From Calothrix sp. NIES-4105 (GTDB lineage: Bacteria; Cyanobacteriota; Cyanobacteriia; Cyanobacteriales; Nostocaceae), in NCBI RefSeq assembly GCF_002368415.1, contig NZ_AP018290.1, forward strand, positions 5,965,614-6,029,613: a stretch of 64,000 bases of DNA, in the 5' to 3' direction. The notes beneath the pieces are model-generated. The model saw only the letters and a program-made list of their open reading frames with translations. It was not told where the DNA came from and did not search any database. Shown here piece after piece: positions 9,643 through 19,430 of the stretch. A program made the translations under genes and the position numbers. Positions within the stretch are counted from its first letter, which is position 1. Each line of letters begins with the position of its first letter.

Positions 9643-9841
9643 ATTTTCTCCGAAAGAAAGTTAATAAATAAAATCCAACTCAAGCTAGATAAGCTGAAAG
9701 AGTATTTATAGCTACAGTCAAATCAGAGATATTCCGCAAGACATAGTTTAAACAGCGCTTTGCTCCTGAATTTACTTGCATACTGAACAATAACAATAAT
9801 GGCGCCAAGAAGTAGAACCATATAGTACTTAGCAGTTTGAA

Positions 9842-10062
9842 ATGGCGCCAGATTAGGAAAAATACATCTAGAACGCGAAATTGGCACTAAATTACTAGGA
9901 GAAAGCATAGCCAAAAAGCTACCAGACGCAAGAGTTTATATTGATGCAGAAGCACTCGAAACCCGTCTAACAGCAAACGATTCACCAGTACTACAATTAG
10001 CAACTATAATAGAAACATATGAATTATTTCTCACTTATTGGATAGCGAGAAAAGGAGTTACT
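9842..10062 (+). pseudogene. Orphan coding-like segment in frame upstream of the diiron protein
   Basis: After a TGA near 9840 the + frame stays open for about 73 codons and runs straight into the ATG at 10063. It reads like real protein (LEREIGTKLLGESIAKKLPD, then VLQLATIIETYELFLTYWIA). It has no ATG of its own. It could be the 3' remnant of a lost gene or a fused N-terminal extension. I do not recognise the family. Confidence 0.4.
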
Positions 10063-10782
10063 ATGTTGACTCGCACAATACCAATGCAATGGTTGATAGA
10101 GCTAGTGCAAGAATACCGCGATATCATCAAAACCAATGTTTTCTACAAAACAGTAAGTCTGGCATCCTCACCTTCAGACTTTCAATGGATTAGACAATTG
10201 TATTATTTATCCTCCGACTTTACTGCAGCAGTGGCACTACGTTATGGTAGCTGTCACGAGCCACGTTTTCGCGACGCTTTTGGCGAACACGCTTCTGAAG
10301 AAGTGACGCACCCTGAAGAACTTGCTCATTGGATGCGCTCATGGGGTTTACTAGCTCCTGATGAACAACCAACTTCAATACCACCAACGTTTGAAACTTT
10401 AGCATTAGGGTCTTATTTTATCCGCTCAGTAATGCGTGAATCAATAGCACATCAGATTATCACGCTGAATTTGGTGACAGAGGGACTTGCCTGCGACTTC
10501 TATGCAATTATAAACCCCAAATTAGCTGAAGTCGGATTGACTCCAAAAGGCTACTGGTTGGTTCATCAAGAAGCTGATATGGAACATCAAATTTTAGGAC
10601 TTGACTTAATCCCAGAATGTGAGAGCAATTCACCAGAAGGCAAAGTATATGCTCATACTGTGTGGGAAGTGTTCAGCCTTTGGAGCCAAGTATTTTACTC
10701 TTGGAGTAAAATGCCAATGGAACACAAACAGCAACTTGCTACACCGGTAGAATTAGCAGTTAAAGGCAAGCCAGTGTCTTAA
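10063..10782 (+). CDS. Haem-oxygenase-like (HDO/TenA-fold) iron-containing redox enzyme
   Basis: A 239-residue all-helical protein of the haem-oxygenase-like fold. Candidate metal ligands are spaced as in diiron HDO proteins: GEHASEEVTHPEELAHW in one helix pair, and HQEADMEHQILGLD near the C-terminus. Related proteins (CADD, UndA and TenA-like groups) use O2 to cleave or modify small metabolites. The substrate here is unknown. ATG 10063 follows GAAAAGGAG at a good distance. The frame is open for about 70 codons upstream, so a longer protein is possible. The P450 gene next door is convergent and separated by about 220 bases. Confidence 0.72.
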   Translation: MLTRTIPMQWLIELVQEYRDIIKTNVFYKTVSLASSPSDFQWIRQLYYLSSDFTAAVALRYGSCHEPRFRDAFGEHASEEVTHPEELAHWMRSWGLLAPDEQPTSIPPTFETLALGSYFIRSVMRESIAHQIITLNLVTEGLACDFYAIINPKLAEVGLTPKGYWLVHQEADMEHQILGLDLIPECESNSPEGKVYAHTVWEVFSLWSQVFYSWSKMPMEHKQQLATPVELAVKGKPVS

Positions 10783-11002
10783 ATATTGAAAACTTAAACC
10801 CTTGGGACTGCCGCAATCATCAGAGGTGCGTAAAAACACAGTAACTCAGGAGCGTCTCAGTGTCTCTACGCACCATGTCTCTTCGTTAAATCGTTAAATT
10901 GTTCTACAAAATTTTGCCCAGTAATAAACTTTCTCGACTCAGCAATCAAGTACTTAACCATTGTCGATGATACTTGTGTATTGTTTAGTACGCTAATTTA
11001 AA

Positions 11003-12364
11003 TTAGAATATCGGCGCCATTTGTCGTTTTCCAGTCATCATCATCCGCACGCCACCCGTGGGAGCAAGGGTAAACCCACGACGTTGCATTTTAACAGGTT
11101 TATCCTCTACTGAAACAAGTTGATACTTGGATAAAACTGTTGCTAGGACTAATTTCATTTCCAACTGAGCTAAAGCATATCCTAAACACCGCCGACTTCC
11201 ACCACCAAAAGGCAAATATTCCGCAGCAGAATACTGGCGCCCCATAAAACGTTCTGGTTTAAACTGTTTAGCATTGGGATACAAATCTTCCCGGTAATGT
11301 ACGAGGTAGATACTGGGCATGAGGGTAGTTTCTGCATCAAACTTATATCCGGCAATGTTTATAGATGATTTGGTAATGCGTGGGAATAGTACTGGAAGAA
11401 CTGGATACATTCGTAACGTTTCTTGACAAACTGCTGTTAAGTAGGGAAGTTGAGCAATTTCCATCGGGTTATTATTATCCCCCAAGCTGTCAAGTTCGTG
11501 CTGCAACTTTTCTAGAATATCTGGATTTTGATGAATTTGATAAAAAGCCCACGAAAGTGTTGTTGAAGTAGTTTCATGCCCAGCAAATAAAATTGTCAGC
11601 AGTTCATCTCTTAATTCCTCGTCGCTCATTGCTTGCCCGGTTTCATCTCGTGCTGCCATCATTAGGCTCAAAACATCACCTCGCTTATCATCTTGTTTTG
11701 CTCTTTTCTCTGTAATTTCTGCTTGGAGCAAATCATGAACCTGGCGTTGTCTTTGTTTCATCTGCCCCCAAGGAGTCCACATTCCCCAATCTTTTTGTAA
11801 AAACCGCAAAAATAACATACTTGAGCGTAACGGAGAATCTGTCATATCAAGCCAACTTGTAAGTAGGGGTTTAAGTTGTTGATAGCGTTCCCCTTCACTT
11901 AAACCAAAAACAATTTGTAAAATTACTTCTAGACTCACTTTCTGCATGACAGACCGAGCTACAAATGTTTGACCGACTTGCCATTGACTCGCAATCTGCT
12001 CGGTAATTAAGCAGATTTGTTTGGCATAAGCTTGTAGTTTTTCTCCATGAAAAGGAGGCATTAATAATTTTCGTTCTCGTCGATGGCGCCCACCGTCCAT
12101 TAGCATCAAAGAATTTTGCCCAATCAGAGGTTTTGCAAGTTCGTTCGCGCGACCGATATCAAATTTAGCATCTTGGTTAAAAATTTCTTGAATAGCTTGC
12201 GGATTTCCAATGATTACATAAGACCCGACTCCACTTAGACGTATAGAGAAAATATCACCATACTTTTGGCTACATCTGCGCTGAAATTCGATTGGGTCGG
12301 CAATCCAATTTATAAGTTGCCACACTGAAGGGCTAGTGATACTATTTGGTAATTGACTCAACAT
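11003..12364 (-). CDS. Cytochrome P450 (CYP110-like)
   Basis: A 453-residue P450. Motifs: I-helix [10 protein letters not shown]-helix ETLRMYP (ExxR), the PERF-type segment FKPERF, and haem loop [10 protein letters not shown] with the thiolate Cys near residue 393. There is no N-terminal membrane anchor. The N-terminus ([17 protein letters not shown]) and overall form match cyanobacterial CYP110, a group reported to oxidise fatty acids, alkanes and terpenes with ferredoxin partners. No terpene synthase is nearby, so the substrate is open. Monocistronic. Confidence 0.88.
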   Translation of the reverse strand: MLSQLPNSITSPSVWQLINWIADPIEFQRRCSQKYGDIFSIRLSGVGSYVIIGNPQAIQEIFNQDAKFDIGRANELAKPLIGQNSLMLMDGGRHRRERKLLMPPFHGEKLQAYAKQICLITEQIASQWQVGQTFVARSVMQKVSLEVILQIVFGLSEGERYQQLKPLLTSWLDMTDSPLRSSMLFLRFLQKDWGMWTPWGQMKQRQRQVHDLLQAEITEKRAKQDDKRGDVLSLMMAARDETGQAMSDEELRDELLTILFAGHETTSTTLSWAFYQIHQNPDILEKLQHELDSLGDNNNPMEIAQLPYLTAVCQETLRMYPVLPVLFPRITKSSINIAGYKFDAETTLMPSIYLVHYREDLYPNAKQFKPERFMGRQYSAAEYLPFGGGSRRCLGYALAQLEMKLVLATVLSKYQLVSVEDKPVKMQRRGFTLAPTGGVRMMMTGKRQMAPIF

Positions 12365-12606
12365 AGCATTTTTCCTTTAAGTTATCCCTATAACTTAATT
12401 TTACATAAGAAAATGTCACTAACTAAGCCAAGCTTACGTAGTATTTCAAAAATCGAACAGTAATCTTGTATATAATATTACTAATTTGGATAAAATTTAG
12501 TGATGTTACTCTGAAAAGTATAATACTAGTAATGACTTATAAGCTATGTGAAACAATTTGATTTGCGGAACAGTCAGAAAATTTGTTGATTTAATATATA
12601 TTTAAT

Positions 12607-12816
12607 ATGGAAATTATAGGTGTATCATTTAGTATTTTAATTCCAATCATGATATCGGTTATTATAACAAGATGGTTGTTTAGAATAGACCATATTGTTA
12701 AAGTACTAGAACAGTCAGCAAACAATCTCGCAGAGATAAAGAAGCAAAACAATATTTTAATAAAGCAGCAGGACGAGATTATTCAATTATTAGCCTCTGA
12801 TGAATATAAACCTTAA
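12607..12816 (+). CDS. Small membrane protein with coiled-coil tail
   Basis: A 69-residue protein: one N-terminal membrane segment (about residues 4-22), then a short amphipathic helix likely to coil (SANNLAEIKKQNNILIKQQD). The family is not recognised, but the layout is common among small cyanobacterial proteins. AT-rich. The coding call rests on plausible composition only. Confidence 0.5.
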   Translation: MEIIGVSFSILIPIMISVIITRWLFRIDHIVKVLEQSANNLAEIKKQNNILIKQQDEIIQLLASDEYKP

Positions 12817-12837
12817 TAATTATATAGTGATGTACAT

Positions 12838-12950
12838 TACTCCCTTCCCACTCAAAGAATACTGATTTGGAATTAACCACAAAGGACACAAAGGGCACAA
12901 AGGAAGAAGGAAGATAGGTAATCTTATGCCGGGAAGGGAGTATTATTCCA
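12838..12950. repeat. Inverted-repeat element containing the CACAAAGG repeat
   Basis: TTACTCCCTTCCC at about 12838 is mirrored by GGGAAGGGAGTATTA at about 12934. Between them lie AACCACAAAGGACACAAAGG and related bases, the same internal unit as in the miniature elements at 19.4 and 45.8 kb. Probably a degenerate non-coding repeat. Confidence 0.55.
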
Positions 12951-13100
12951 GTTAAAGACTGTATCTACTCCTTTACCTGACATCTTGCACCACGAGCTTA
13001 TTGACAATAAAAGAGCGCGTGTTCTGCTTATTTTTGCGTAGGTTCGTCACTGACGACCTTACCCAAGCCAAAAGAAGATGCAAGATGTGAGTTACCCAAA

Positions 13101-13750
13101 TTAGGAATCAAAAATACCAATTAGCAATGCTATTGGTGCAACTAGTAATACCCACATGATGTTCTGCAAACCAAACTGAGTAGCTAGTAACCCAAGAATT
13201 AGTGGCATGAAACCACCAACTAAACCAAACAAGTTGTCTAGCGTCATGACTGTACCACTTTGTCCTGGCATTGCTGTGTATAATTGCCCTTTAAGAATTG
13301 AGTACCAACCAGCGTTGAAAAAACCCAGTAAGCCAAGAATTAGAAATTTGACATTTATATTTGGTACAACCAAAAAAGCGGAGTAAAGACACAGGACGAT
13401 TATGGCACTAAATCTTAAATAATCTAATCCCCGCACCCGTTCGAGTAAGGGAATGATTAAAAAATCTCCCAGCAATCCTACTCCTAACCATATAGTTACA
13501 GCAAAACTAGCCTGTGTATTGTTTGCACCGACTACATCAACAAAGTATAGTGCTAAAAAGCCACGTAGAACATCCAACATTAAGTCAGAAAATTGCAGCA
13601 AAGTTAACCAACGTAGTACTTCAGACTGCTTTAAGGTAATAAGAGCATTGCGTATCCCCAAATTGAAACCATGCATTGGTTCATTAACTTGTTCGGATGC
13701 AGGCAAAGTTGTAATTGGATTCCACAGCACCCCTAATAGTAACAGTGTGG
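13101..13750 (-). pseudogene. MFS transporter, C-terminal half (split by TnpB-type insertion)
   Basis: This frame carries the last ~215 residues of a major facilitator protein, with about six membrane segments (for example FLILGLLGFFNAGWYSILKG). No start is needed: the frame continues upstream as LTTLLLLGVLWNP and meets the insertion end at about 13750. The N-terminal half is at 15540-16075. Removing 13750-15539 joins the halves in frame to an ORF of about 394 codons. While interrupted the transporter is very likely inactive. Substrate unknown. Confidence 0.82.
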
Positions 13751-15539
13751 TAAGAGAAATTCAGTATAAACCGGACATCTCGCTTCATTGTCCTTCCTGA
13801 TACGCCCAACCCAGAGACGACCGAACTAGCGGCTACTGTAAAAGGTGGGTATTTCGCTACTTCGTAGTAGCAGTACAGGCAAACCAACTGGGAATCACCA
13901 CAGTCCCCTTATCCACAGGCTTTTTCAGCCAAGCTACACAACCCGTGGATAAACCTGGATGTTTTAATGTCACAGGCTTTTCAAACTTGCGGACTAAATA
14001 TTTTAGCCCAATATTTTTTGCTGCATTTTCGCCGGAATCATAAATTTTATTCTCTGGCGTTAACACTAATTTTCCAAGTCCATTTTTTGTCCACAAATAA
14101 AGATTAAGTGCCCCAACTTGTGACCCTCTTAAACATTTTCCACCATGATACGCATCCGTGATACTCGTATAAGCAGGGTTAACTTTCACTGTATAAATTG
14201 AAAAGCGATTTAACGCTTTCTCAGTGGTTCGTTTTTGAATCTTCTTTGCTACCCAAAAAGAGCGTTTTGTATTACTTCTCTTGGAATATTTACCTTTCTG
14301 GGGTTTGAGAGTTTTGAGATTTTCAAAAACAATCACACTGACTAAATACTGTTGAGCAAACTTTACAATTGAATTAGAAATAGTTTCAATTATTTCTTTT
14401 TCTAATTGTTTTATTCGCTTCCATAAGTTGGCACACATGTTTTTTGGGGGCAAAAAACCTAACTCCGTATGAGTGTTTGTTAAAGCTTTGGCTTTGGCTA
14501 TTTTTCCAAGGATACGCTTCCTAAGATGAGATAAGCGATTGTTTCCACATAGACGTAGATTGGCTAACTCTACAACAACGCCCGTATCTTCGTACCCTTC
14601 TAGCACTTTGCCTACAACGATTGGGTCGTCTAGGTTTAAGTCAATGCTGAGAATTCGGATTTTACCCGAAGCCTTAATTTGGTCGTCTAGCTTTCCTTTT
14701 GATGGTGTGTTTTTTTGAATTGTCCAAATCAACACAGCCTGTTGGTCGCACATCATCAATGACATGCTACCTTTTATATATCCTTGTGGTAATTCTCTAC
14801 ACTTATAATCTACTTTTAACCATACCCAAGCATTACCTGTCCATAATTTGATTAAAACTGTTTCTCCCGTATCGGACTTAAACATTCCAGAGTAGAACTG
14901 AGCCGGAAAATTTGTTTTGGTTGGAAGCGTTGGTGGTTTACCTGCTTTCTTCTTTAAGCGATTTTGTGTTTTTACACTCTTAGATTTTAAAGCTTTCTCT
15001 ATTTTTGAGTCCCAGCGAATTTTATTAGAATTCCAAGATTTTACTATTCCGGCTGCTTTTTTAATTGCAGCACGTCTAAAATCTGATGGAACATCTTTAA
15101 ATAATAGAGGGAATTTGACAGAAGTTCTTTCTTTTGTTTTGATTGTAAGTAACTCATATACTACATACAAATCTTTACTGCTGGTAGATATTAAAAGAGC
15201 TACGTCATTTGCCATTACAGCTACGTAAAACATCACCACATCATTGAACAATACTTGCGTAGTATTAATATATTCAGGATGTTTTATACTTATAGTCGCA
15301 AGTATTGATTCGTTGACTTGGAAATGTCCTTTCTCTTTCTTTAAAGCCACGTAGATATCACCTCCTTCAGTACGCATGTATATTCGTTCATCAAATACTT
15401 TTAGGGTAGACATTGCAAGTCTAAATGTGACAGTTTAACGTTTTTAAGGAATTGTCACACATCTTAGCCGTAAAAGCCTTATGTCCAACTTTTACCGTAT
15501 TTGTCCAATAAATCCTAATAAATCTTGATTAGATATCAC
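13750..15539 (-). mobile_element. IS200/IS605-type element carrying tnpB only, inserted in an MFS gene
   Basis: Boundaries come from the broken host gene. On the minus strand the target reads ...GTGCTGAC then element then CACACTGTTA..., with one ambiguous C. Excision restores V-L-T-T-L-L-L-L-G in frame and no target duplication is seen, as expected of single-strand IS200/IS605 transposition. The element is about 1.79 kb and carries one gene, a TnpB-like protein, with no tnpA Y1 transposase. About 105 bases lie between the tnpB stop and the right end, where the omega-RNA 3' end would be expected. No GGCGCC site was seen inside, unlike the flanking DNA, which suggests recent arrival. Confidence 0.75.
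13857..15413 (-). CDS. TnpB-like protein with altered RuvC-III motif and no zinc ribbon
   Basis: A 518-residue protein, longer than typical TnpB (~400). RuvC-I Asp is near residue 257 (LSIDLNLDDP), RuvC-II Glu near 362 (VIVFENLKTL), and RuvC-III near 456-466 reads YDSGENAAKNIG. The usual form is D-x-D-x-NAA, so the Asp two positions before NAA is Gly here. The four-cysteine zinc ribbon that normally precedes this motif is absent; only KCLRGS has a cysteine. TnpB proteins are omega-RNA-guided nucleases that protect the empty or donor site. This one may be nuclease-deficient or use a rearranged site. Unusually it has ~200 residues before RuvC-I with no recognised motif. Confidence 0.7.
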   Translation of the reverse strand: MSTLKVFDERIYMRTEGGDIYVALKKEKGHFQVNESILATISIKHPEYINTTQVLFNDVVMFYVAVMANDVALLISTSSKDLYVVYELLTIKTKERTSVKFPLLFKDVPSDFRRAAIKKAAGIVKSWNSNKIRWDSKIEKALKSKSVKTQNRLKKKAGKPPTLPTKTNFPAQFYSGMFKSDTGETVLIKLWTGNAWVWLKVDYKCRELPQGYIKGSMSLMMCDQQAVLIWTIQKNTPSKGKLDDQIKASGKIRILSIDLNLDDPIVVGKVLEGYEDTGVVVELANLRLCGNNRLSHLRKRILGKIAKAKALTNTHTELGFLPPKNMCANLWKRIKQLEKEIIETISNSIVKFAQQYLVSVIVFENLKTLKPQKGKYSKRSNTKRSFWVAKKIQKRTTEKALNRFSIYTVKVNPAYTSITDAYHGGKCLRGSQVGALNLYLWTKNGLGKLVLTPENKIYDSGENAAKNIGLKYLVRKFEKPVTLKHPGLSTGCVAWLKKPVDKGTVVIPSWFACTATTK

Positions 15540-16075
15540 GTCAGCACTGCCAATACTAAAAACGCACTCCGCCAACTTTGATGTAATGCGACAGCACAAC
15601 TTAAAATCAAGGGTCCAATTACGTTTCCAACAGAACCTGCCAATGTCCAACGTGCCATATTTTGCTGGTGCCGTGTAGGTTCAATGTCCATTAAAGTTGC
15701 TTGTGAAAGACTTACAAAGGCGCCGGAAGCTGGATAAAACAATACAAAAGCTGCTAATAACAGTGAAAAGTTCTGGCTAAAAGAAACTAGCAGTAAAGAA
15801 ATAGCAAAAGCTATACCTCCACCCAAGATAAGCTGGCGCCTATATCCAATATCTCCCAGTATTCCCAAAATTGGTTCTATTAAGCTACTGATGGTATTCG
15901 GTATTGTAAGCAACATCCCGACTTGTACATAAGAAAGATGCAAGTCGTTACGAATCAAAGGCCATGCGGCGCCGCGCACTCCATCAACAAGTTCATCTAA
16001 TAATTCAATAACTAGGAAGGTGAAGGTTAATAAAACTACATTCCTAGCAGTTCTGTTTTTACCATTAAGTGGCAT
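15540..16075 (-). pseudogene. MFS transporter, N-terminal half
   Basis: The start is ATG 16073-16075 (MPLNGKNRTARNVV); a TTG at 16129 is the other option. The fragment has about 179 residues and roughly six membrane segments (for example VVLLTFTFLVIELLDELVDG), ending ...SAFLVLAVLT. The stop codon is created by the first bases of the inserted element. It belongs with 13101-13750. Confidence 0.82.
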
Positions 16076-16152
16076 AAAAAGAATTCTCCCATCCTCAAAG
16101 GCTTGAATATCGTATGACTTTGAGTTCAATAAAGAATGGCAAGGTCGCTCCT

Positions 16153-16236
16153 ATGCTATTAAACGAGTTTCGCGCTCTCGTTGCCGGAAGCGAGACAGAG
16201 ATTGTGGTTATTACTGTGTATACTTTTTATTTTTGA
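16153..16236 (+). pseudogene. C-terminal remnant of a DUF4258-like gene
   Basis: The frame MLLNEFRALVAGSETEIVVI followed by TVYTFYF ends in TGA at 16236. It resembles the last strands of DUF4258 proteins, which often sit directly upstream of DUF2283 genes in toxin/antitoxin-like pairs. Only ~28 codons survive. Low confidence because it is short. Confidence 0.4.
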
Positions 16237-16249
16237 GGAAAGCAACGCT

Positions 16250-16471
16250 ATGAAAATTAGTTATGACCAAGAAACTGACTCACTTTATATTCGCCTAATC
16301 GATGGATATCATGAATGTCGTACTTTGCGCTTAAACGATGAAATAGCACTAAATATTGGTGCGGATGAAGTTTTAGTTGGTGTAGAAATTCTTGATGTAA
16401 AAGAGGTTCTTGAGTCAGGTCAATCAAAATATCCGCGCGTTGCGGCGCCTGTACAGTCACGCGCGTCATAA
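16250..16471 (+). CDS. DUF2283 family protein
   Basis: The start is ATG 16250 with GAGGAAAGC just upstream; 73 residues. The N-terminus MKISYDQETDSLYIRL is the DUF2283 signature, and the rest is small and beta-rich. DUF2283 genes usually follow a DUF4258 gene and have been proposed as antitoxin-like partners; function is unproven. Here only a DUF4258-like stub remains upstream, so the pair looks broken. Confidence 0.75.
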   Translation: MKISYDQETDSLYIRLIDGYHECRTLRLNDEIALNIGADEVLVGVEILDVKEVLESGQSKYPRVAAPVQSRAS

Positions 16472-16583
16472 AAAACCCACAATTAATTATATTCACCACG
16501 CCCGACACAGAGTACACAGAGAGTTGTTTTTGAGCTACAGGCGCCAATAACAATTATTTAAAACGCAATTTCCTGCTGACTCA

Positions 16584-17102
16584 TTACAGCGTAGTTTTAT
16601 CTACAAATTGACTTGGTATTTCTTTGAGGTCGTGACCCCCAAGTGTTAATGGCTGATTCAATACATCCATAGATTTTACTATTATGATATCGGAGACATT
16701 ACTCGATTTAAGAAAATTTGTTGCGTGTTCAGAAATATTATCTAAGAAAATAACTGTTTTGATGAATCCTTTATGTTGAATTGCAATATCAAAAATTGTT
16801 TCAAGTTCTAACCCATAGTCCCATAATTCGTTTAAAGTAGGTATTCCATCTGGTCTTATTAGCTCAGAGTTTGAAACATATTCATCCCATACTGGGTCAG
16901 AGGCTTCATGCCCTTTTGTTGTAATTGGATAATCTGGAAAAACTCCCCAAAAGGGTTCTCCTCTATTCACACGCCAACTAATTGCAGGTAATAAATGACT
17001 TTTGACGTAATTATCGTATCCAGCAAACTCGGCTTCATTTCTCAGCCATTTAACAAGTAGCTCCTGTGCATATTTTTGAGCGTGAGTTTTAGGTTTTAGC
17101 AT
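16584..17102 (-). CDS. Hypothetical protein, possible nuclease-like partner of helicase
   Basis: A 172-residue protein with a good start (AAGGAAG ahead of ATG 17102). Family not recognised. The segment LELETIFDIAIQHKG followed by a hydrophobic strand (IKTVIFLDN) has the Glu...Asp-x-x-x-Gln-x-Lys look of a PD-(D/E)XK-type core, and PDGIPTLNELW precedes it. It starts only 16 bases after the helicase stop, so the two are one operon. A helicase-nuclease pair is the natural inference but is unproven. Confidence 0.65.
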   Translation of the reverse strand: MLKPKTHAQKYAQELLVKWLRNEAEFAGYDNYVKSHLLPAISWRVNRGEPFWGVFPDYPITTKGHEASDPVWDEYVSNSELIRPDGIPTLNELWDYGLELETIFDIAIQHKGFIKTVIFLDNISEHATNFLKSSNVSDIIIVKSMDVLNQPLTLGGHDLKEIPSQFVDKTTL

Positions 17103-17118
17103 TTATTTTTCTTCCTTA

Positions 17119-19272
17119 TTAGAATTTAACTTCATTCAAATCGAGATAATCATGTACAAATGCTTTTCTTAGCAACGGGTAGGGTATATACTCATCATAC
17201 TTCTGAAGTTGCGGCGCCTCTCTTGAGCTTACCAGGTGTTCGGGTATTATACGCTGTTCGCATAACGAAGTTATCTCTGGCTGGAGATTATCTACTTTAT
17301 ATGACGGTAGCCTAACAGTAATATAATACGGACACGAACCACCGATACTTTTAATTTCTAAGGATTCACGGCAAAAAGTATTGAGCATTCTTTCTAAAGT
17401 TTTAAACCCTGCTGTTCCTAGCCAAGGAAATATTACGCATTTTCCTTTTGGTAAACGCGCGATGTAGTTTTCATCCAATCCTAAACCTTGTACTAGTTCG
17501 CGTACTTGTTTTAACCGCTTTAAAGCATTGGGTTGTAAATAGCTATATTCGGTATCTTCGCATAATACACGACGCATACGTTGTAAGACTTTAGTATGAA
17601 CTCTGCCACTACCACCACGCCAAAATGTACTAGCTTGTCCTTCACTAGGTTTAACGGATACTGACTTTTTACGAAAGTCTACATCTAAAACTTGCCATGT
17701 TCTTCCTGCTAAACCAAACTCACTACCAACAGTTGGTATCATAGCTATGCTGCCAATATGAGTTGCATTACAGTTGACGGCAAATTCGAGATTTTCGGGG
17801 AAAACTGCATAAAACTGGAATCTATTGACAATTTTATCGCCGTTCATGCCTAATATTAATCGACCTTTGTCTGTTTTCTGAATATGGTCAATATCTACTA
17901 GGTAGTTTAATAGTAATCGATAGTCGTCTTGGGAGATATATTGAAAAGCTGATAAACTTAACACTCGTTTTGCTAATAAAGCTGGTGATATTTCACAATT
18001 AGCTGCAATAATACTCATTGTTTGGTGATACAGCAGTGAGAAAGGGTATTTTACTGGTTTAAACGGCTCTACCCAACGTTCTTCCATGTAAAGTTGTATA
18101 ATTGCAATGCTTTGTATAAGCTGCCACGGTATTTGTTCGTAGGGAGGCGCCTCTTCTAAAACTTCCTCTTCAGCACATACAAAGCGCATATCTGAGGGTT
18201 TACCACGTCTTCCCGCACGTCCTAGTCTTTGTAAAAAACTTGCTACGGACATTGGCGCCTCTAATTGAATAACTCGCTCCAAGCTACCAATATCTACACC
18301 AACCTCTAACGTTAAGGTTGCCGCAGTAACGCATGGTTTATCTTTATCACGCATAGCATTTTCTGCTTGTTGACGTAAAGAAGCTGCAATACTGCCATGA
18401 TGGACATGGTAAATATCTGGTTCTTTTTTGCGCGCGGCAATTTGTCGTAATGCTGCTACTATTGATTCGGTTTGCGCTTTATTATTAGCGAAGATAAGAC
18501 ATTTACTATCTTTACTCAGATTATATATGTACTGCGAGTAAGCGTTTGTCTCATACGCATCGGCGCCGTCACCTGTGTAAAAATGTTCTAAAGATAGCTT
18601 AATATTACGTTTCCCTGCTTCGAGTTTTGGTGTAATTACTTCTTTATCAGTGTCCGAACGTAACCACTCTTGGGCTAACGAATAATCTCCTAAAGTTGCC
18701 GATAACCCAATTCGACGATGTTGTTTTCCTGTAGCTTGGGCAATACGCGCGAGTTGGCATAAAATCTGACAACCCCGCTCAGTCCCCATAAAAGCATGAA
18801 CTTCGTCGATAATTACAAAGCGTAAATCTCCGAATAACCTCACTAAATCATCATTTTTGTTGATTAACAAACTTTCTAAAGACTCTGGAGTAATTTGTAA
18901 AATCCCGCGCGGGTTTTTTAATACTTTATTTTTATGGCTTTGGGAAACATCTCCATGCCAAGGTATAACGGGAATATCAGCTTCCTTGCATAATTCATTA
19001 AGGCGTTCAAACTGGTCATTAATCAACGCTTTGATGGGACCAATATAAATAACTCCGATACTGCACGGATTTTCTGCGTGTAATACAGTGATTACTGGCA
19101 AAAAAGCCGCTTCTGTTTTACCTGCGGCAGTTCCAGCAGCGACCAGCAAATGCGCGTCTGTGTCAAATATTACTTCACTTGCAGCGGTTTGGATTGGTCT
19201 TAATTCTGTCCAGTTATTGTTGTAAATATATTCTTGGATAAACGGCGCCAGTCTGTTGAAGGTTTTGTTCAT
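17119..19272 (-). CDS. Lhr-like superfamily 2 DEAD/DEAH helicase
   Basis: A 717-residue protein. Helicase motifs: Q-like ELRPIQTAA, Walker A VAAGTAAGKTEAA, Ia GPIKALIN, Ib TPESLESL, Walker B IIDEVHAF, III SATLGD, V TLTLEVGVDIG, VI QRLGRAGRRG. The C-terminal ~300 residues include the winged-helix/beta-barrel region seen in Lhr-type enzymes. It is much shorter than E. coli Lhr (~1500) and closer to Lhr-core proteins. Such helicases unwind RNA:DNA or branched DNA in repair; stand-alone Lhr-like helicases also occur in phage-defence operons. It forms an operon with the downstream 172-residue protein. Confidence 0.85.
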   Translation of the reverse strand: MNKTFNRLAPFIQEYIYNNNWTELRPIQTAASEVIFDTDAHLLVAAGTAAGKTEAAFLPVITVLHAENPCSIGVIYIGPIKALINDQFERLNELCKEADIPVIPWHGDVSQSHKNKVLKNPRGILQITPESLESLLINKNDDLVRLFGDLRFVIIDEVHAFMGTERGCQILCQLARIAQATGKQHRRIGLSATLGDYSLAQEWLRSDTDKEVITPKLEAGKRNIKLSLEHFYTGDGADAYETNAYSQYIYNLSKDSKCLIFANNKAQTESIVAALRQIAARKKEPDIYHVHHGSIAASLRQQAENAMRDKDKPCVTAATLTLEVGVDIGSLERVIQLEAPMSVASFLQRLGRAGRRGKPSDMRFVCAEEEVLEEAPPYEQIPWQLIQSIAIIQLYMEERWVEPFKPVKYPFSLLYHQTMSIIAANCEISPALLAKRVLSLSAFQYISQDDYRLLLNYLVDIDHIQKTDKGRLILGMNGDKIVNRFQFYAVFPENLEFAVNCNATHIGSIAMIPTVGSEFGLAGRTWQVLDVDFRKKSVSVKPSEGQASTFWRGGSGRVHTKVLQRMRRVLCEDTEYSYLQPNALKRLKQVRELVQGLGLDENYIARLPKGKCVIFPWLGTAGFKTLERMLNTFCRESLEIKSIGGSCPYYITVRLPSYKVDNLQPEITSLCEQRIIPEHLVSSREAPQLQKYDEYIPYPLLRKAFVHDYLDLNEVKF

Positions 19273-19430
19273 ATTAAATACAAATAAATTGAATTATATA
19301 TAGAAAAATTACTTAAGAATATATCAAAACCAAGCACAGGTAATCTTACAGTGGAACGGCGCCTTGTAGTGAAGCTATAAATGCAACATAGATTGCATTA
19401 CTTTTGATCCTCCCAACGCCCCGCGTGGAA

